NCBI RefSeq assembly: GCF_943846705.1
Contig: NZ_OX044366.1
Coordinates: forward strand, 3,162,001-3,226,000
DNA from: an uncultured Pseudomonas sp.
GTDB lineage: Bacteria; Pseudomonadota; Gammaproteobacteria; Pseudomonadales; Pseudomonadaceae
Reading direction: 5' to 3'
DNA length: 64,000 nucleotides
Shown here: positions 8,480-17,039 of the stretch, one piece after another
Position numbering within the stretch: the stretch's first letter is position 1
Layout: every line of letters starts with the position of its first letter
Translations under genes and position numbers: made by a program
Notes under the pieces: generated by a model
The model's input: only the letters and a program-made list of their open reading frames with translations
The model's database searches: none
What the model was told of the DNA's origin: nothing

Positions 8480-9400
8480 TTAGATACCTTGAGGAATGTC
8501 TTCGCCGCCCAGCGCTTCGAACAGTGCCGGCAAAAACTCCACTAAGGTCAGCATCATCAGGGTGAAGCTGGCATCCTGCTGGCCGAGGGCGTCGTCACCA
8601 CCGTCCTGTTCGGCCTGATCCTGCAGCAGGTCTTCGAAACGCAGGCGTTTGACCACCAGTTTGTCATCCAGCATGAACGACAGCTTTTCCTGCCAGGCCA
8701 GGGACAGTTGGGTGACCTGTTTGCCTGAGGTCATATGCAGCTGGATCTCGTCGCTGGTCAGGTCCTGGCGCTTGCAGCGCACCACGCCGCCATCTTCGTG
8801 GGTATCACGTAGCTCGCATTCGTCCAGAACAAAGAAATCGTCAGCGGCTTGCTGGGTCTTGACCCAGTCAGTAAGCGTGGCACTCGGGGCAATTTTAACG
8901 GTCAGCGGGCGAACCGGTAGCGAGCCGATGGCTTCACGCAGGGTCGACAGCAGATCTTCGGCGCGCTTGGCGCTCGCCGAGTCAACCAGAATCAGGCCCT
9001 GCTTGGGGGCGATGGCGGCGAAAGTGGCAGATTTACGAATAAAGGCGCGCGGCAGGAAGGTTTGTACGATTTCATCTTTAAGCTGATCGCGCTCTTTCTT
9101 GTAGACCTTGCGCATCTGCTCGGATTCGATCTCGTCGACTTTATCCTTTAATGCGTCGCGCACCACGCTGCCCGGCAGAATGCGTTCTTCCTTGCGGGCG
9201 GCGATCAGCAGGAAATCACCACTGACGTGAACCAACGGAGCATCGCCACCTTTACCGAAGGGCGCGATAAAGCCGTAGGTGTTGAGCTCCTGGCTGGCGC
9301 ATGAGCGGGCTGGTTTGGCTGCCAGAGCAGTCTCCAGCGCCTCGGCATCAAAAGGGATATCTTGGGTGAGGCGATAAACCAGTAGGTTACGAAACCACAT
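8480..9400 (-). CDS. rdgC: Recombination-associated protein RdgC
   Basis: A 306-residue nucleoid-associated DNA-binding protein that forms a ring dimer around double-stranded DNA and restrains RecA. It begins MWFRNLLVYRLTQ, the standard RdgC N-terminus. The QELNTYGFIAPFG segment (~40-52) and the conserved C-terminal FEDLLQDQ region (~258) are present, and length is normal. A RIBOSOME-site purine run (AAAGGAGA) precedes the ATG. It reads away from the tRNA pair and appears monocistronic. Confidence 0.96.
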   Translation of the reverse strand: MWFRNLLVYRLTQDIPFDAEALETALAAKPARSCASQELNTYGFIAPFGKGGDAPLVHVSGDFLLIAARKEERILPGSVVRDALKDKVDEIESEQMRKVYKKERDQLKDEIVQTFLPRAFIRKSATFAAIAPKQGLILVDSASAKRAEDLLSTLREAIGSLPVRPLTVKIAPSATLTDWVKTQQAADDFFVLDECELRDTHEDGGVVRCKRQDLTSDEIQLHMTSGKQVTQLSLAWQEKLSFMLDDKLVVKRLRFEDLLQDQAEQDGGDDALGQQDASFTLMMLTLVEFLPALFEALGGEDIPQGI

Positions 9401-9615
9401 AAGGGGGTGAATCTCCTTTAACTGAGCTGCCGGCAGCGGCAGGTATCACAAGTCGTGAGTAGCGGGGGCAGGTTCTGATTCAGCTTGTTCAAGGCCATGT
9501 GACCCATTAGATAGCCTGCACGTTTCATTCGGCGTGCATTATTCCCCCGCGCAGTGCTTGAGGCCAAGTCTGCGCTAAGCCTTTGCTGCAACAATAAAAA
9601 TTTTCAAAACAGTGC

Positions 9616-9644
9616 TTGCCAAGATACGTATGGCTGTCTAGAAT
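9616..9644 (+). promoter_or_regulatory. Strong sigma-70 promoter of the tRNA operon
   Basis: TTGCCA (-35), exactly 17 bases, TAGAAT (-10), followed by the GC-rich discriminator GCGCCC. This is the arrangement expected for stringently controlled stable RNA genes, about 20 bases upstream of the first tRNA. Confidence 0.85.
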
Positions 9645-9664
9645 GCGCCCACTTCGAGAGAGAA

Positions 9665-9740
9665 GGGTGATTAGCTCAGCTGGGAGAGCAGCTGCCTTAC
9701 AAGCAGCGGGTCGGCGGTTCGATCCCGTCATCACCCACCA
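9665..9740 (+). tRNA. tRNA-Val (anticodon TAC)
   Basis: 76 nt including an encoded CCA. Acceptor GGGTGAT pairs with ATCACCC, anticodon stem CTGC/GCAG holds loop CTTACAA with TAC at 9698-9700, and the T-loop is TTCGATC. Confidence 0.98.
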
Positions 9741-9759
9741 ATCGCTTTTGAAGTTACGC

Positions 9760-9836
9760 GCAGCGGTAGTTCAGTCGGTTAGAATACCGGCCTGTCACGC
9801 CGGGGGTCGCGGGTTCGAGTCCCGTCCGCTGCGCCA
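9760..9836 (+). tRNA. tRNA-Asp (anticodon GTC)
   Basis: 77 nt including an encoded CCA. Acceptor GCAGCGG pairs with CCGCTGC; anticodon loop CTGTCAC carries GTC at 9794-9796; T-loop TTCGAGT. It lies 19 bases after tRNA-Val and is co-transcribed with it. Confidence 0.98.
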
Positions 9837-10036
9837 TTTTTATCCTCGCTTCATCCCCTCTGTGACACATCGAAATTCCTCGCAACGCCTCGCAAAATCA
9901 ATTCTCAAAAAACACCTAAACATCTGAACTTATACGCATTTCTTGCCTCCTATCACGGTAGCCAGTGATCGTAGCGGCCTGCTAAGCTCGCGCTTTCACA
10001 CCATTAGCCCTAGGGCGCACCGGACAAGGAACAAGC

Positions 10037-10744
10037 ATGAAACAGCATCGTTTAGCAGCGGCGGTCGCCCTGGTAGGTTTGGTTCTCGCAGGTTGCGATT
10101 CGCAAACCAGCGAAATCGCCCTGGAAACTCCAGCGCAGAAGGCATCCTATGGCATCGGTCTGAACATGGGCAAAAGCCTGGCTCAGGAAGGCATGGATGA
10201 TCTGGACTCCAATGCTGTTGCTCAAGGCATCGAAGACGCCATTGGCAAGAAAGAACAGCGTCTGAAAGATGAAGAGCTGATCGAGGCCTTTGCCTTCCTG
10301 CAGAAGCGTGCGGAAGAGCGCATGGCGATGCTGAATGAAGAGTCGGCCAAGGCTGGTAAGAAGTTCCTTGAAGACAATGCCAAGCGTGATGGCGTGACCA
10401 CCACCGCTTCCGGTCTGCAGTATGAAGTGGTGAAGAAGGCCGATGGCGCGCAGCCAAAGGCGACAGACGTGGTGACTGTTCACTACGAAGGCAAGCTGAC
10501 CGATGGCAGCGTGTTCGACAGCTCGGTTGAGCGCGGCAGCCCGATTGACCTGCCGGTTAACGGCGTGATACCAGGTTGGGTTGAAGGCTTGCAGTTGATG
10601 CACGTTGGCGAGAAGTACAAATTGTACATCCCAAGTGAGCTGGCTTACGGCGAGCAAAGCCCGACCCCGGCCATTCCAGCCAACTCGGTGCTGGTGTTTG
10701 ATCTTGAGCTGATCTCGATCAAAGACGCCGCCACTGAAGAGTAA
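10037..10744 (+). CDS. FKBP-type peptidyl-prolyl isomerase lipoprotein (Mip/FkpA-like)
   Basis: A 235-residue envelope prolyl isomerase. Residues 1-20 form a lipoprotein signal peptide ending in the lipobox LAGC. Residues ~30-115 are the helical dimerisation domain (KASYGIGLNMGKSL, AFAFLQKRAEERM). Residues ~125-228 are the FKBP domain with VHYEGKLTDGSVFDSS, the GVIPGWVEGLQLM segment and LAYGEQ, including the usual active-site residues. This is the Mip/FkpA/FklB arrangement. It has its own terminator 15 bases after the stop. Confidence 0.92.
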   Translation: MKQHRLAAAVALVGLVLAGCDSQTSEIALETPAQKASYGIGLNMGKSLAQEGMDDLDSNAVAQGIEDAIGKKEQRLKDEELIEAFAFLQKRAEERMAMLNEESAKAGKKFLEDNAKRDGVTTTASGLQYEVVKKADGAQPKATDVVTVHYEGKLTDGSVFDSSVERGSPIDLPVNGVIPGWVEGLQLMHVGEKYKLYIPSELAYGEQSPTPAIPANSVLVFDLELISIKDAATEE

Positions 10745-10759
10745 CGTTCAGCGCTGTAG

Positions 10760-10790
10760 ACAACGCCCCGCCTCGACGGGGCGTTGTCAT
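10760..10790 (+). terminator. Terminator after the FKBP gene
   Basis: A perfect 11-bp stem (ACAACGCCCCG and complement) with a six-base loop. The T tract is short (TTGTCATTTC). Confidence 0.8.
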
Positions 10791-11043
10791 TTCTGCTGGC
10801 CGTAATATGCACTTTGCGCTTGACTGGCGGGTCTTAAAGGGTGCATTCGGTGATTGTGGTGTTACGGTTATGCACATTTCCCATCGGCGCTGTGACGGGT
10901 TAATGTAACTCTCTTGAATAAATCCTTTGCCATTTTTAACGCATTGATTTATATGGGGTTTTGGTCTGTGGGCAAAAAGTGTCCGATCTGTGACGAGGCC
11001 GCGTAGGCTGGGCGTTTGCCAGGCTTATCGAGAAACTGTTCAC

Positions 11044-11074
11044 AAGGTTATCCACAGCTTTAGTGGATAACCTT
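11044..11074. repeat. Perfect 12-bp inverted repeat containing two DnaA-box sequences
   Basis: Bases 11044-11055 and 11063-11074 are exact inverted copies (AAGGTTATCCAC) around AGCTTTA. The left arm includes the consensus DnaA box TTATCCACA at 11048-11056; the right arm gives TTATCCACT on the other strand (8 of 9). It lies 41 bases upstream of the YkvA-type gene, in a 370-bp gap in which I see nothing else but an AT-rich stretch around 10910-10965. Confidence 0.75.
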
Positions 11075-11114
11075 AGTCAGCCCAGCGGGCATGCGGGATT
11101 GCCGGGAGACGACG

Positions 11115-11570
11115 ATGAAAGCACCGAAAAATTTCGCCCGTTACCAGTTTTTGGCCAAGCGTTTCCTAAAAGCCGGACGGTTACCGGCTTTGCTGTTATC
11201 GGTCGCTCGCAAGCGTGAAAAATTGGGGTATCGCTTTGCCGACTTGGCAGAGCAACTGCAGTTGCTGCAGGCGCTTTGCCTTGCATGGTGGCGCGGTGAG
11301 TATCGGGCAATTGACTCGCGGGCATTGTTGGCGGTGGTGGCGGCCTTGCTGTACTTCGTCACGCCGCTGGATGCCATACCTGATTGGCTGTTTGGTATTG
11401 GCTTGGTTGACGATCTGGCCGTTCTCGCGTGGGTGCTGCGTACCTGGCAGGCGGAACTTGCGGCGTTTCAGCAGTGGCGAGCGGCTCAGGCTCCAGATGT
11501 GCTGCAGGTAGTCGAACGCTTGCCAGAGGCGGACGAGACCCTTGCGGTGATAGAGGGGGCGTTGGACTAA
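11115..11570 (+). CDS. YkvA/DUF1232-family protein
   Basis: A 151-residue protein whose core YFVTPLDAIPDWLFGIGLVDDLAVL (~85-109) is the DUF1232 signature, a short membrane-associated hairpin with conserved Pro, Asp and Gly. Function is unknown. I use the ATG at 11115 because GGGAG lies 7 bases upstream; the alternative ATG at 11091 lacks a ribosome site and would add eight polar residues. The upstream DnaA-box palindrome is close enough to act on its promoter. Confidence 0.83.
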   Translation: MKAPKNFARYQFLAKRFLKAGRLPALLLSVARKREKLGYRFADLAEQLQLLQALCLAWWRGEYRAIDSRALLAVVAALLYFVTPLDAIPDWLFGIGLVDDLAVLAWVLRTWQAELAAFQQWRAAQAPDVLQVVERLPEADETLAVIEGALD

Positions 11571-11806
11571 GGCGGATTATTTACCTCCGGTGTCGTTAAG
11601 CAGCACTCAACAGGCCCGGATTGTCGAGGCGCTGTCTGGCATCTTCTTCGCTGTAGATCAGTGGGAACCTATGACAGTGCTCGGGTTATCCTTGCGCTGC
11701 GGGTTGTTATTACCGATCACGCTCTTTTTTGTATCGGGCTGTTAAGATGGCCGCCTATTCTGGAGTTGCTGAGAGTGATGGAATTACTCTGCATGGAGAT
11801 TTACAG

Positions 11807-12127
11807 ATGAATGTGCAAGTAATCGAGCGCGATGGCACGCCTGAGTATGCGGTGTTGCCCTGGGCGCAGTATCAAGCGTTGCTGCAAGCGGCAGGGCATG
11901 CCCCTGAGGTTGCCCCTGTTGAGGTAGATGCCAGCAAGCCAGCCTTGAGCCAACTCACGGCGCTGCGCGAGGCCAAGGGCTTGAGCGTCGAGCAACTGGC
12001 GCGCACTGTGGGCATCAGTCCACATTACCTGGGCATGATCGAGAGTGGTGAGCGCCTGCCTGACGCGGCCATTCAGCGCGCACTGGCCTGGCATTTGGGT
12101 GTTGCTGGTTGGGAGTCGCAGTCTTGA
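11807..12127 (+). CDS. XRE-type helix-turn-helix protein
   Basis: A 106-residue protein in two parts. Residues 1-45 (MNVQVIERDGTPEYAVLPWAQYQALLQ) resemble the short N-terminal domain of antitoxins of the RelB/HigA-like kind. Residues ~52-100 form a Cro/C1-type helix-turn-helix (ALREAKGLSVEQLARTVGISPHYLGMIESGER). GGAG lies 8 bases before the ATG. Its stop overlaps the start of the next gene, so it heads a three-gene operon. The antitoxin likeness is only partial, since no toxin-like neighbour is recognisable. Confidence 0.75.
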   Translation: MNVQVIERDGTPEYAVLPWAQYQALLQAAGHAPEVAPVEVDASKPALSQLTALREAKGLSVEQLARTVGISPHYLGMIESGERLPDAAIQRALAWHLGVAGWESQS

Positions 12128-12489
12128 GTGTAAGCATCAGTCGGCAGCACTGGCAGGCCTTGCTTGCTGAACTAGAGAGTGCCCAGCGGCAGCGCCACGT
12201 TGTCACCTATCGGGCGATGATCGAGCGCTTGGCTTTGCCAAGCCCGGCCATGCAAACGTTAGCCGCTGCGCTGGAGCATCTTGCGGCGCTGGATGCTCGT
12301 GCTGAGCGTCCACTGCGCAGTGCGTTGGTTATCAGCCAGGGAGCCAGCCGCTTGCCACGTACTGGTTTTTTCGAGTGCGTAAGCCGCTTAGGGCGCTTTA
12401 GCGGTGCCTCTGATGGCGTTGCGGCTGCGTCTTGGCATGCCGCTGAAGTGGCGCGGGTATTTGAGTTCAGCTACTCGGAAGAGGCCTGA
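12124..12489 (+). CDS. Conserved hypothetical protein
   Basis: A 121-residue protein translated from TTG overlapping the previous TGA (TTGA); GGGAG sits 8 bases upstream and supports this start. It is helical and soluble, with HVVTYRAMIERLALPSPAM, then RPLRSALVISQGASRLPRTGFFE. The text 'Y..MIERL.LP.P' followed by a short basic region resembles a family of uncharacterised proteins found beside Sel1-repeat genes. No function can be assigned. The stop overlaps the start of the next gene (TGATG). Confidence 0.7.
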   Translation: MSVSISRQHWQALLAELESAQRQRHVVTYRAMIERLALPSPAMQTLAAALEHLAALDARAERPLRSALVISQGASRLPRTGFFECVSRLGRFSGASDGVAAASWHAAEVARVFEFSYSEEA

Positions 12490-12959
12490 TGTTCGGCGCG
12501 CTGCGTGCGCGTCTCGGCTATTTGCTGGCGCGCCGCTTATTCCACTGGACGTGGTTGGTCAAACAGCCGCGGGCCTGGCGCTGGCTGGAAGGGCAATTTG
12601 CACGCATGGCCAACCTAGGCGATACCCAGGCACAAAGCTTTTATGGGCACATTCTGCTGTTTCGCGGGCAGGGGCTGGGGGCGCGTAACGAAGGTCGGCG
12701 TTTGCTCGGTTTAGCGGCCAAGGCCGGCGATGCCAAGGCGGCCTATCAGCTCGGGGTCTTGAGTCTGGCAGGTGATACTCAGCACGCTGCGGATGCCCAG
12801 CAAAGCACCGAATGGTGGACCATGGCGGCGCAAGCAGGGCACCCGGCAGCCGCGTATCGCCTGGCTGAGTTGTACCGCAGCGGTGCCGAGGGCGTTAGCG
12901 CCGATGAAGCCCAGGCCGAGTATTTCACTGAGCTGTCGAAGCGCCTAAGCGGTCTATAA
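12489..12959 (+). CDS. Sel1-repeat (TPR-like) protein
   Basis: A 156-residue protein with Sel1-type repeats: AAKAGDAKAAYQLGVLSLAG and AAQAGHPAAAYRLAELYRSG, each matching the A-x-x-G-x-x-x-A-x-x-x-L-G pattern. Residues 1-35 are basic and aromatic, without a clear signal peptide. Such repeats mediate protein-protein contacts. It is the third gene of the operon that starts with the helix-turn-helix gene, and converges with the EAL/GGDEF gene 19 bp away. Confidence 0.8.
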   Translation: MFGALRARLGYLLARRLFHWTWLVKQPRAWRWLEGQFARMANLGDTQAQSFYGHILLFRGQGLGARNEGRRLLGLAAKAGDAKAAYQLGVLSLAGDTQHAADAQQSTEWWTMAAQAGHPAAAYRLAELYRSGAEGVSADEAQAEYFTELSKRLSGL

Positions 12960-12978
12960 GCCCAGCCATGCTCGACAG

Positions 12979-14739
12979 CTATGCCGCCGTTTCAGCCTGA
13001 GTGTCGATGATATGCACGCTATAACCGGGCACCGCCTTAGCGTGACGCTTGGCCTCTGAGGCCATTGCTGCCAGCTGACTGGCATCCAGGTGTGCGCATT
13101 GCTCGGGATGCACATGCACCACCCCCAATGACAATGACAGCAGGGCGTATTCCTGGCGTTTACCGCTGCGGTCATGGGCGACAAAGCAGCCCGCATACAA
13201 GTCTTCTTCCCGGTAGAAACGACGGCACTGGCTCTGGAAATCTTCCAGCAGGCGGTTGAGTCGCGCGCGCCAATCCTGCGAGCCGAGCACCAGCAGAAAG
13301 TCATCGCCGCCGATATGGCCAACAAAGTCCCGCGTCGGATCGACCCGGTCATTCAGGCACTGCGCCAGGCTGAGCAGCACTTCATCGCCTTTGGCATAGC
13401 CGTAGATATCGTTGAAGGGCTTGAAGTTGTCGATATCCACATAACACACCACGGTTTCGCGTGCTTGCTGCAGTAAGCGGGTGAGGCACTGCTGGATAGG
13501 CACATTGCCTGGTAGCAGGGTCAGTGGGTTGGCGTAGCGGGCCTGCTGAATTTTCAGTTCGGTAATCTGCTTGAGTACATCGATCACTCGACCCAGACCG
13601 CTATAGCTCCCGTTCTCGGTGATGATGAAGTCTTCTTCGATTCGCTGGCGGGCGCGGCTGGTAAGCAGGCGGCTGACCTGCTGCAGGGACTGGCTGGACT
13701 CCACCGCCAAGTAGTCATCACTCATCAGGCGGCTAATCGGTTTGCGTGCGTACAGCTCGTTGGCAAAGGGTTTGAGCAAGGCTTCGGCCAGTGAGTGGCG
13801 GTGCACGATGCCGACGGGTTGCCGGGCTTCGCTGAGCACGGCCAGCGAGTTGAGGTTGGCCTGGGCGCGAAACATTTCCAGCACATCACTGGTGGGCGTA
13901 CTCAAGGGCACGGCGGGTTGCGGGTTGAGCAGGGCACGCAGATCACTGACCTCCTCGTTGAGGGGGCTGCTGATATGGGTGTTGGGCAGTAGGTTAGCGG
14001 CATCATGCGGCGGCTGCTCCTGCGGGCGGCCGAGCAGGTAGCCTTGTAGCAGATCAACGCCCATTTCGGCTAACACCGCGAGCTCCTCGGGCAGTTCGAT
14101 ACCTTCGGCGATCACTTGGGCGCGGGAGGCTTTGGCCATTTTCAGGATCGAGCCGACAAACTCGCGCTTGACCGCATCCTGATGGATGCCATCGATAAAG
14201 TGTCGGTCGATTTTCACGTAATCCGGGCGCAGTTCAGACCACAGGCGCAGGCTTGAGTAACCTGCGCCGAGATCATCCAGAGCAATCGAAAAGCCCATGG
14301 CGCGGTAGTGGTGCAGGGCCGTGTCGAGCAAGGTGAAGTCGTCTGTGGGCGATTGCTCGGTCAATTCAATGACCACCTGGCTCGGCGGAATGCCCAGGGT
14401 TTGCAGCAGTTGCAGGGTGCGCCCAGGTTGATGCTTGGGCTCCAGCAATGAGTCTGGCGAGACGTTGAGAAATAGCTTGCCTTCAAGTTTCAGCTGACTG
14501 AAACGCTGGCAGGCACTCTTGCGGCACAACAGCTCCAACTCACTCAGGCGGCCGGCGCTGCGGGCCACGGCGAACAGGTTGATGGGCGAGTGCAGGGCGC
14601 TATTGGACGGCCCGCGACTGAGGGCTTCATAGCCAAGGATGCGCCGCTCAGAGAGTGAGAAGATAGGCTGGAACAGGCTGTGCAGGTCGCCGTTGGCGAG
14701 GATGGTGTCCAGCGCGCGGAACTGCTCGGTGACGATCAT
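12979..14739 (-). CDS. EAL-CBS-GGDEF cyclic-di-GMP protein
   Basis: A 586-residue cytoplasmic protein with domain order EAL (~5-240), a pair of CBS-like repeats (~265-400) and GGDEF (~420-575). The EAL residues needed for c-di-GMP hydrolysis all appear: YEALSRG, FLNVSP, ELTEQ, ALDDLGAG, YVKID, AEGIE and LLQGY. The GGDEF loop reads GGDDF, a variant often still active. The CBS pair suggests control by adenine nucleotides. I choose the ATG at 14739 because AGAGAG lies just upstream and because the longer frame would begin inside the terminator of the preceding prc gene. In P. aeruginosa a protein of the same architecture also adjoins prc, as I recall. Confidence 0.9.
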   Translation of the reverse strand: MIVTEQFRALDTILANGDLHSLFQPIFSLSERRILGYEALSRGPSNSALHSPINLFAVARSAGRLSELELLCRKSACQRFSQLKLEGKLFLNVSPDSLLEPKHQPGRTLQLLQTLGIPPSQVVIELTEQSPTDDFTLLDTALHHYRAMGFSIALDDLGAGYSSLRLWSELRPDYVKIDRHFIDGIHQDAVKREFVGSILKMAKASRAQVIAEGIELPEELAVLAEMGVDLLQGYLLGRPQEQPPHDAANLLPNTHISSPLNEEVSDLRALLNPQPAVPLSTPTSDVLEMFRAQANLNSLAVLSEARQPVGIVHRHSLAEALLKPFANELYARKPISRLMSDDYLAVESSQSLQQVSRLLTSRARQRIEEDFIITENGSYSGLGRVIDVLKQITELKIQQARYANPLTLLPGNVPIQQCLTRLLQQARETVVCYVDIDNFKPFNDIYGYAKGDEVLLSLAQCLNDRVDPTRDFVGHIGGDDFLLVLGSQDWRARLNRLLEDFQSQCRRFYREEDLYAGCFVAHDRSGKRQEYALLSLSLGVVHVHPEQCAHLDASQLAAMASEAKRHAKAVPGYSVHIIDTQAETAA

Positions 14740-14756
14740 GGCGGCTCTCTGTGGCA

Positions 14757-14790
14757 TAAAAACGGGGACTGGTATGGCTACCAGTCCCCG
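14757..14790 (-). terminator. Rho-independent terminator after prc
   Basis: On the minus strand an 11-bp perfect stem (CGGGGACTGGT and complement), loop AGCCAT, then TTTTT. It separates prc from the EAL/GGDEF gene and shows that the latter has its own promoter. Confidence 0.9.
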
Positions 14791-14832
14791 CATTTCACGA
14801 CAGTTTGATGACCCTTTGATGACGCCCGCTGC

Positions 14833-16911
14833 TTACTGCTTGGCCAGGCGCGTATTCAGACCTAAGTAATCGAGCAGGATGCGCCCGCTTTCGGCGAGGT
14901 AGGCATCATCTTCCGGTTTGATTTTCTTATCTTCCACCGGCAGCGCGTCTTCGTCTTCTTGCTTGAGTTTGTTCAGCGGCGCTTCGCCTTTGGCTTCACG
15001 CCGGCTGTTTTCGATGGCCAGTTGCTGGCCTTCAATATCCGCCTGCTGAGCGCGACGCTTGGCCTCATTGAGGCTGACGGTGTTTTCCTGCATCAGCTTT
15101 TGCGCCAGTTGCAGGCGGTCGCGAGCAAAGGTGAAGTCCGCATTTTGCGCGGTACGGTTCTCGTAACGACTCTGCAGTTCGGCAAGGAACGGTTTGATCG
15201 AGTCCAGCTCAGGCTTGATCGCCGGTTTGATGCTGTCCCACGGCATGGCCTCGGGCAGAGCACTCTCACCGATTTCCTTGGTGTCCATGATGTCCGGGTA
15301 CTGAATGTCCGGAATTACACCTTGATGCTGGGTGCTTTGCCCGGAGACGCGGTAGAACTTGGCCAGGGTCAGTTTCAACTCGCCATGATTAAGCGGCTGG
15401 ATGGTCTGCACGGTGCCTTTGCCGAAGGTCTGACCACCGAGAATCAGCGCACGGTGATAGTCCTGCATGGCACCGGCGAAAATTTCCGAGGCCGAGGCCG
15501 ACAGGCGATTGACCAGCACGGCCAGCGGGCCCTTGTAGTAAATGCCGGTGTTCTCGTCGGCCAATACATCGACGCGGCCATCGCTGTTGCGCACCAGTAC
15601 GGTAGGACCTTGGTCGATAAACAGCCCGGTCAGTTCAGTGGCTTCCTGCAGTGAGCCCCCGCCGTTGTTGCGCAGGTCGATGACCACGCCGTCGACTTTT
15701 TCCTTTGCCAGCTCAGTCAGCAGGCGTTTAACGTCACGGGTGGTGCTTTTATAGTTCGGGTCGCCAGCACGGTAGGCTTTAAAGTCCAGGTAGAACGCCG
15801 GGATTTCGATGACCCCAAGGGTGTAGTCACGGTTCTCGTGCTTGAGGTGGAGAATCGATTTTTTCGCCGCCTGTTCTTCCAGCTTCACCGCTTCACGGGT
15901 GATGGCGACGACTTTGCTGGTCTGATCGTTCGGCGCATTGCTGGCCGGAATCACTTCCAGGCGAACTTGCGAGCCTTTTGGTCCACGAATCAGTTTGACC
16001 ACTTCATCCAAACGCCAGCCGATGACGTCGACCATTTCCTTGCTGCCCTGGGCAACGCCGATGATCTTGTCAGCAGGGGCGATCTGCTTGCTCTTTTCCG
16101 CTGGGCCAGCCGGCACCAGGCGCACGATCTTGACGTGCTCGTTGTCGCTTTGCAGTACCGCACCAATACCTTCGAGCGAGAGGCTCATATTGATGTCGAA
16201 GTTTTCTGCGTTATCCGGCGACAAGTAGGTGGTGTGTGGGTCGTAGGACATCGCAAAGGCGTTGATGTACGCCTGGAATACGTCTTCGCCACGGGTTTGC
16301 TGCAGGCGTGCGAGTTGGTTCTTGTAGCGCTTGGTCAACAGTTCTTGAATGGCTTTGGGCTCTTTGCCGGCAATCTTCAGGCGTAGCACTTCATCCTTTA
16401 CCCGCTTGCGCCAGAGGTCGTCCAGTTCGGCGACGTTCTTGACCCAGGGGGCGTTCTCGCGATCGATGAGCAGGCTCTCATCGCTGTCGAAATCAATCGT
16501 CTCGACGCCTTTCTCGAGCATGCTCAGGGCGAACTGCAGGCGCCCTTGCAAACGCTCCAGATGACGTGTGTAGATGGCGAAGCCGGGCTGCAGGTCGCCG
16601 TTCTTCAGCAGGTCGTCAAAGCGCGTGCGCCACTGGTCGAACTCGGCGATGTCGCTGGCGATGAAATAGCTGCGCGAGGGGTCGAGCATCTTCAGGTAGC
16701 CCTGATAGATTTTCTCCGAACGCTCGTCATTCAGCGGCGGCTTGTTGTAATGATGACGCTTCAACAGCTCGACGACGTTGAGGCTGGCGATCACTTGCTC
16801 GCGGTCAGGTTGCAAGTACTCCCAGGAGTCATTGCTGGTTTTCGCCGCGAGCGGCAGGGCGCTCAGGGCAAATGAGAATGCGAGGGTGGCGCTGAGTAAG
16901 GATCGCTTCAT
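14833..16911 (-). CDS. prc: Tail-specific carboxy-terminal protease
   Basis: A periplasmic S41 protease of 692 residues from the chosen ATG, equivalent to Prc/Tsp (algO in P. aeruginosa, where it affects alginate through MucA processing). The N-terminus MKRSLLSATLAFSFALSALPLAAK is a Sec signal peptide. A PDZ domain lies around 235-330, and the catalytic core follows with LRNNGGGSL (~435), SASASEIFAGAMQ (serine, ~485) and FGKGTVQ (lysine, ~510), then the DUF3340 tail. An ATG 33 bases upstream (16944) would give a longer n-region; neither has a convincing ribosome site. A terminator follows. Confidence 0.95.
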   Translation of the reverse strand: MKRSLLSATLAFSFALSALPLAAKTSNDSWEYLQPDREQVIASLNVVELLKRHHYNKPPLNDERSEKIYQGYLKMLDPSRSYFIASDIAEFDQWRTRFDDLLKNGDLQPGFAIYTRHLERLQGRLQFALSMLEKGVETIDFDSDESLLIDRENAPWVKNVAELDDLWRKRVKDEVLRLKIAGKEPKAIQELLTKRYKNQLARLQQTRGEDVFQAYINAFAMSYDPHTTYLSPDNAENFDINMSLSLEGIGAVLQSDNEHVKIVRLVPAGPAEKSKQIAPADKIIGVAQGSKEMVDVIGWRLDEVVKLIRGPKGSQVRLEVIPASNAPNDQTSKVVAITREAVKLEEQAAKKSILHLKHENRDYTLGVIEIPAFYLDFKAYRAGDPNYKSTTRDVKRLLTELAKEKVDGVVIDLRNNGGGSLQEATELTGLFIDQGPTVLVRNSDGRVDVLADENTGIYYKGPLAVLVNRLSASASEIFAGAMQDYHRALILGGQTFGKGTVQTIQPLNHGELKLTLAKFYRVSGQSTQHQGVIPDIQYPDIMDTKEIGESALPEAMPWDSIKPAIKPELDSIKPFLAELQSRYENRTAQNADFTFARDRLQLAQKLMQENTVSLNEAKRRAQQADIEGQQLAIENSRREAKGEAPLNKLKQEDEDALPVEDKKIKPEDDAYLAESGRILLDYLGLNTRLAKQ

Positions 16912-16986
16912 GCTGGTTCGACGTGTGGGCAGTTTATAACGCATATTAGGCCGTCTTTAATGGCGCCCGGTTCCATCGGCGCAATG

Positions 16987-17012
16987 CAAAAGCCCGGTGT
17001 TCAACGCCGGGC
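16987..17012 (-). terminator. Terminator-like hairpin in the prc 5' region
   Basis: In the minus direction a 9-bp stem (AGCCCGGCG / TGCCGGGCT-type pairing with one G-U) is followed by TTTT, about 75 bases upstream of the prc start. It could stop antisense read-through or act as an attenuator in a prc leader. No upstream minus-strand gene needs it. Confidence 0.45.
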
Positions 17013-17039
17013 TCGGTTTAAATGCACTATGGAGGCAGC

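Noticed and set aside
11041..11077. Chromosomal replication origin
   Set aside because: Only one pair of DnaA boxes, and none of the usual dnaA, dnaN, rpmH or gidA neighbours.
11807..12489. A toxin-antitoxin pair (XRE antitoxin plus following gene)
   Set aside because: The second gene has no toxin-like features and the three-gene cluster, as I recall, is conserved in order in other Pseudomonas, more like housekeeping.
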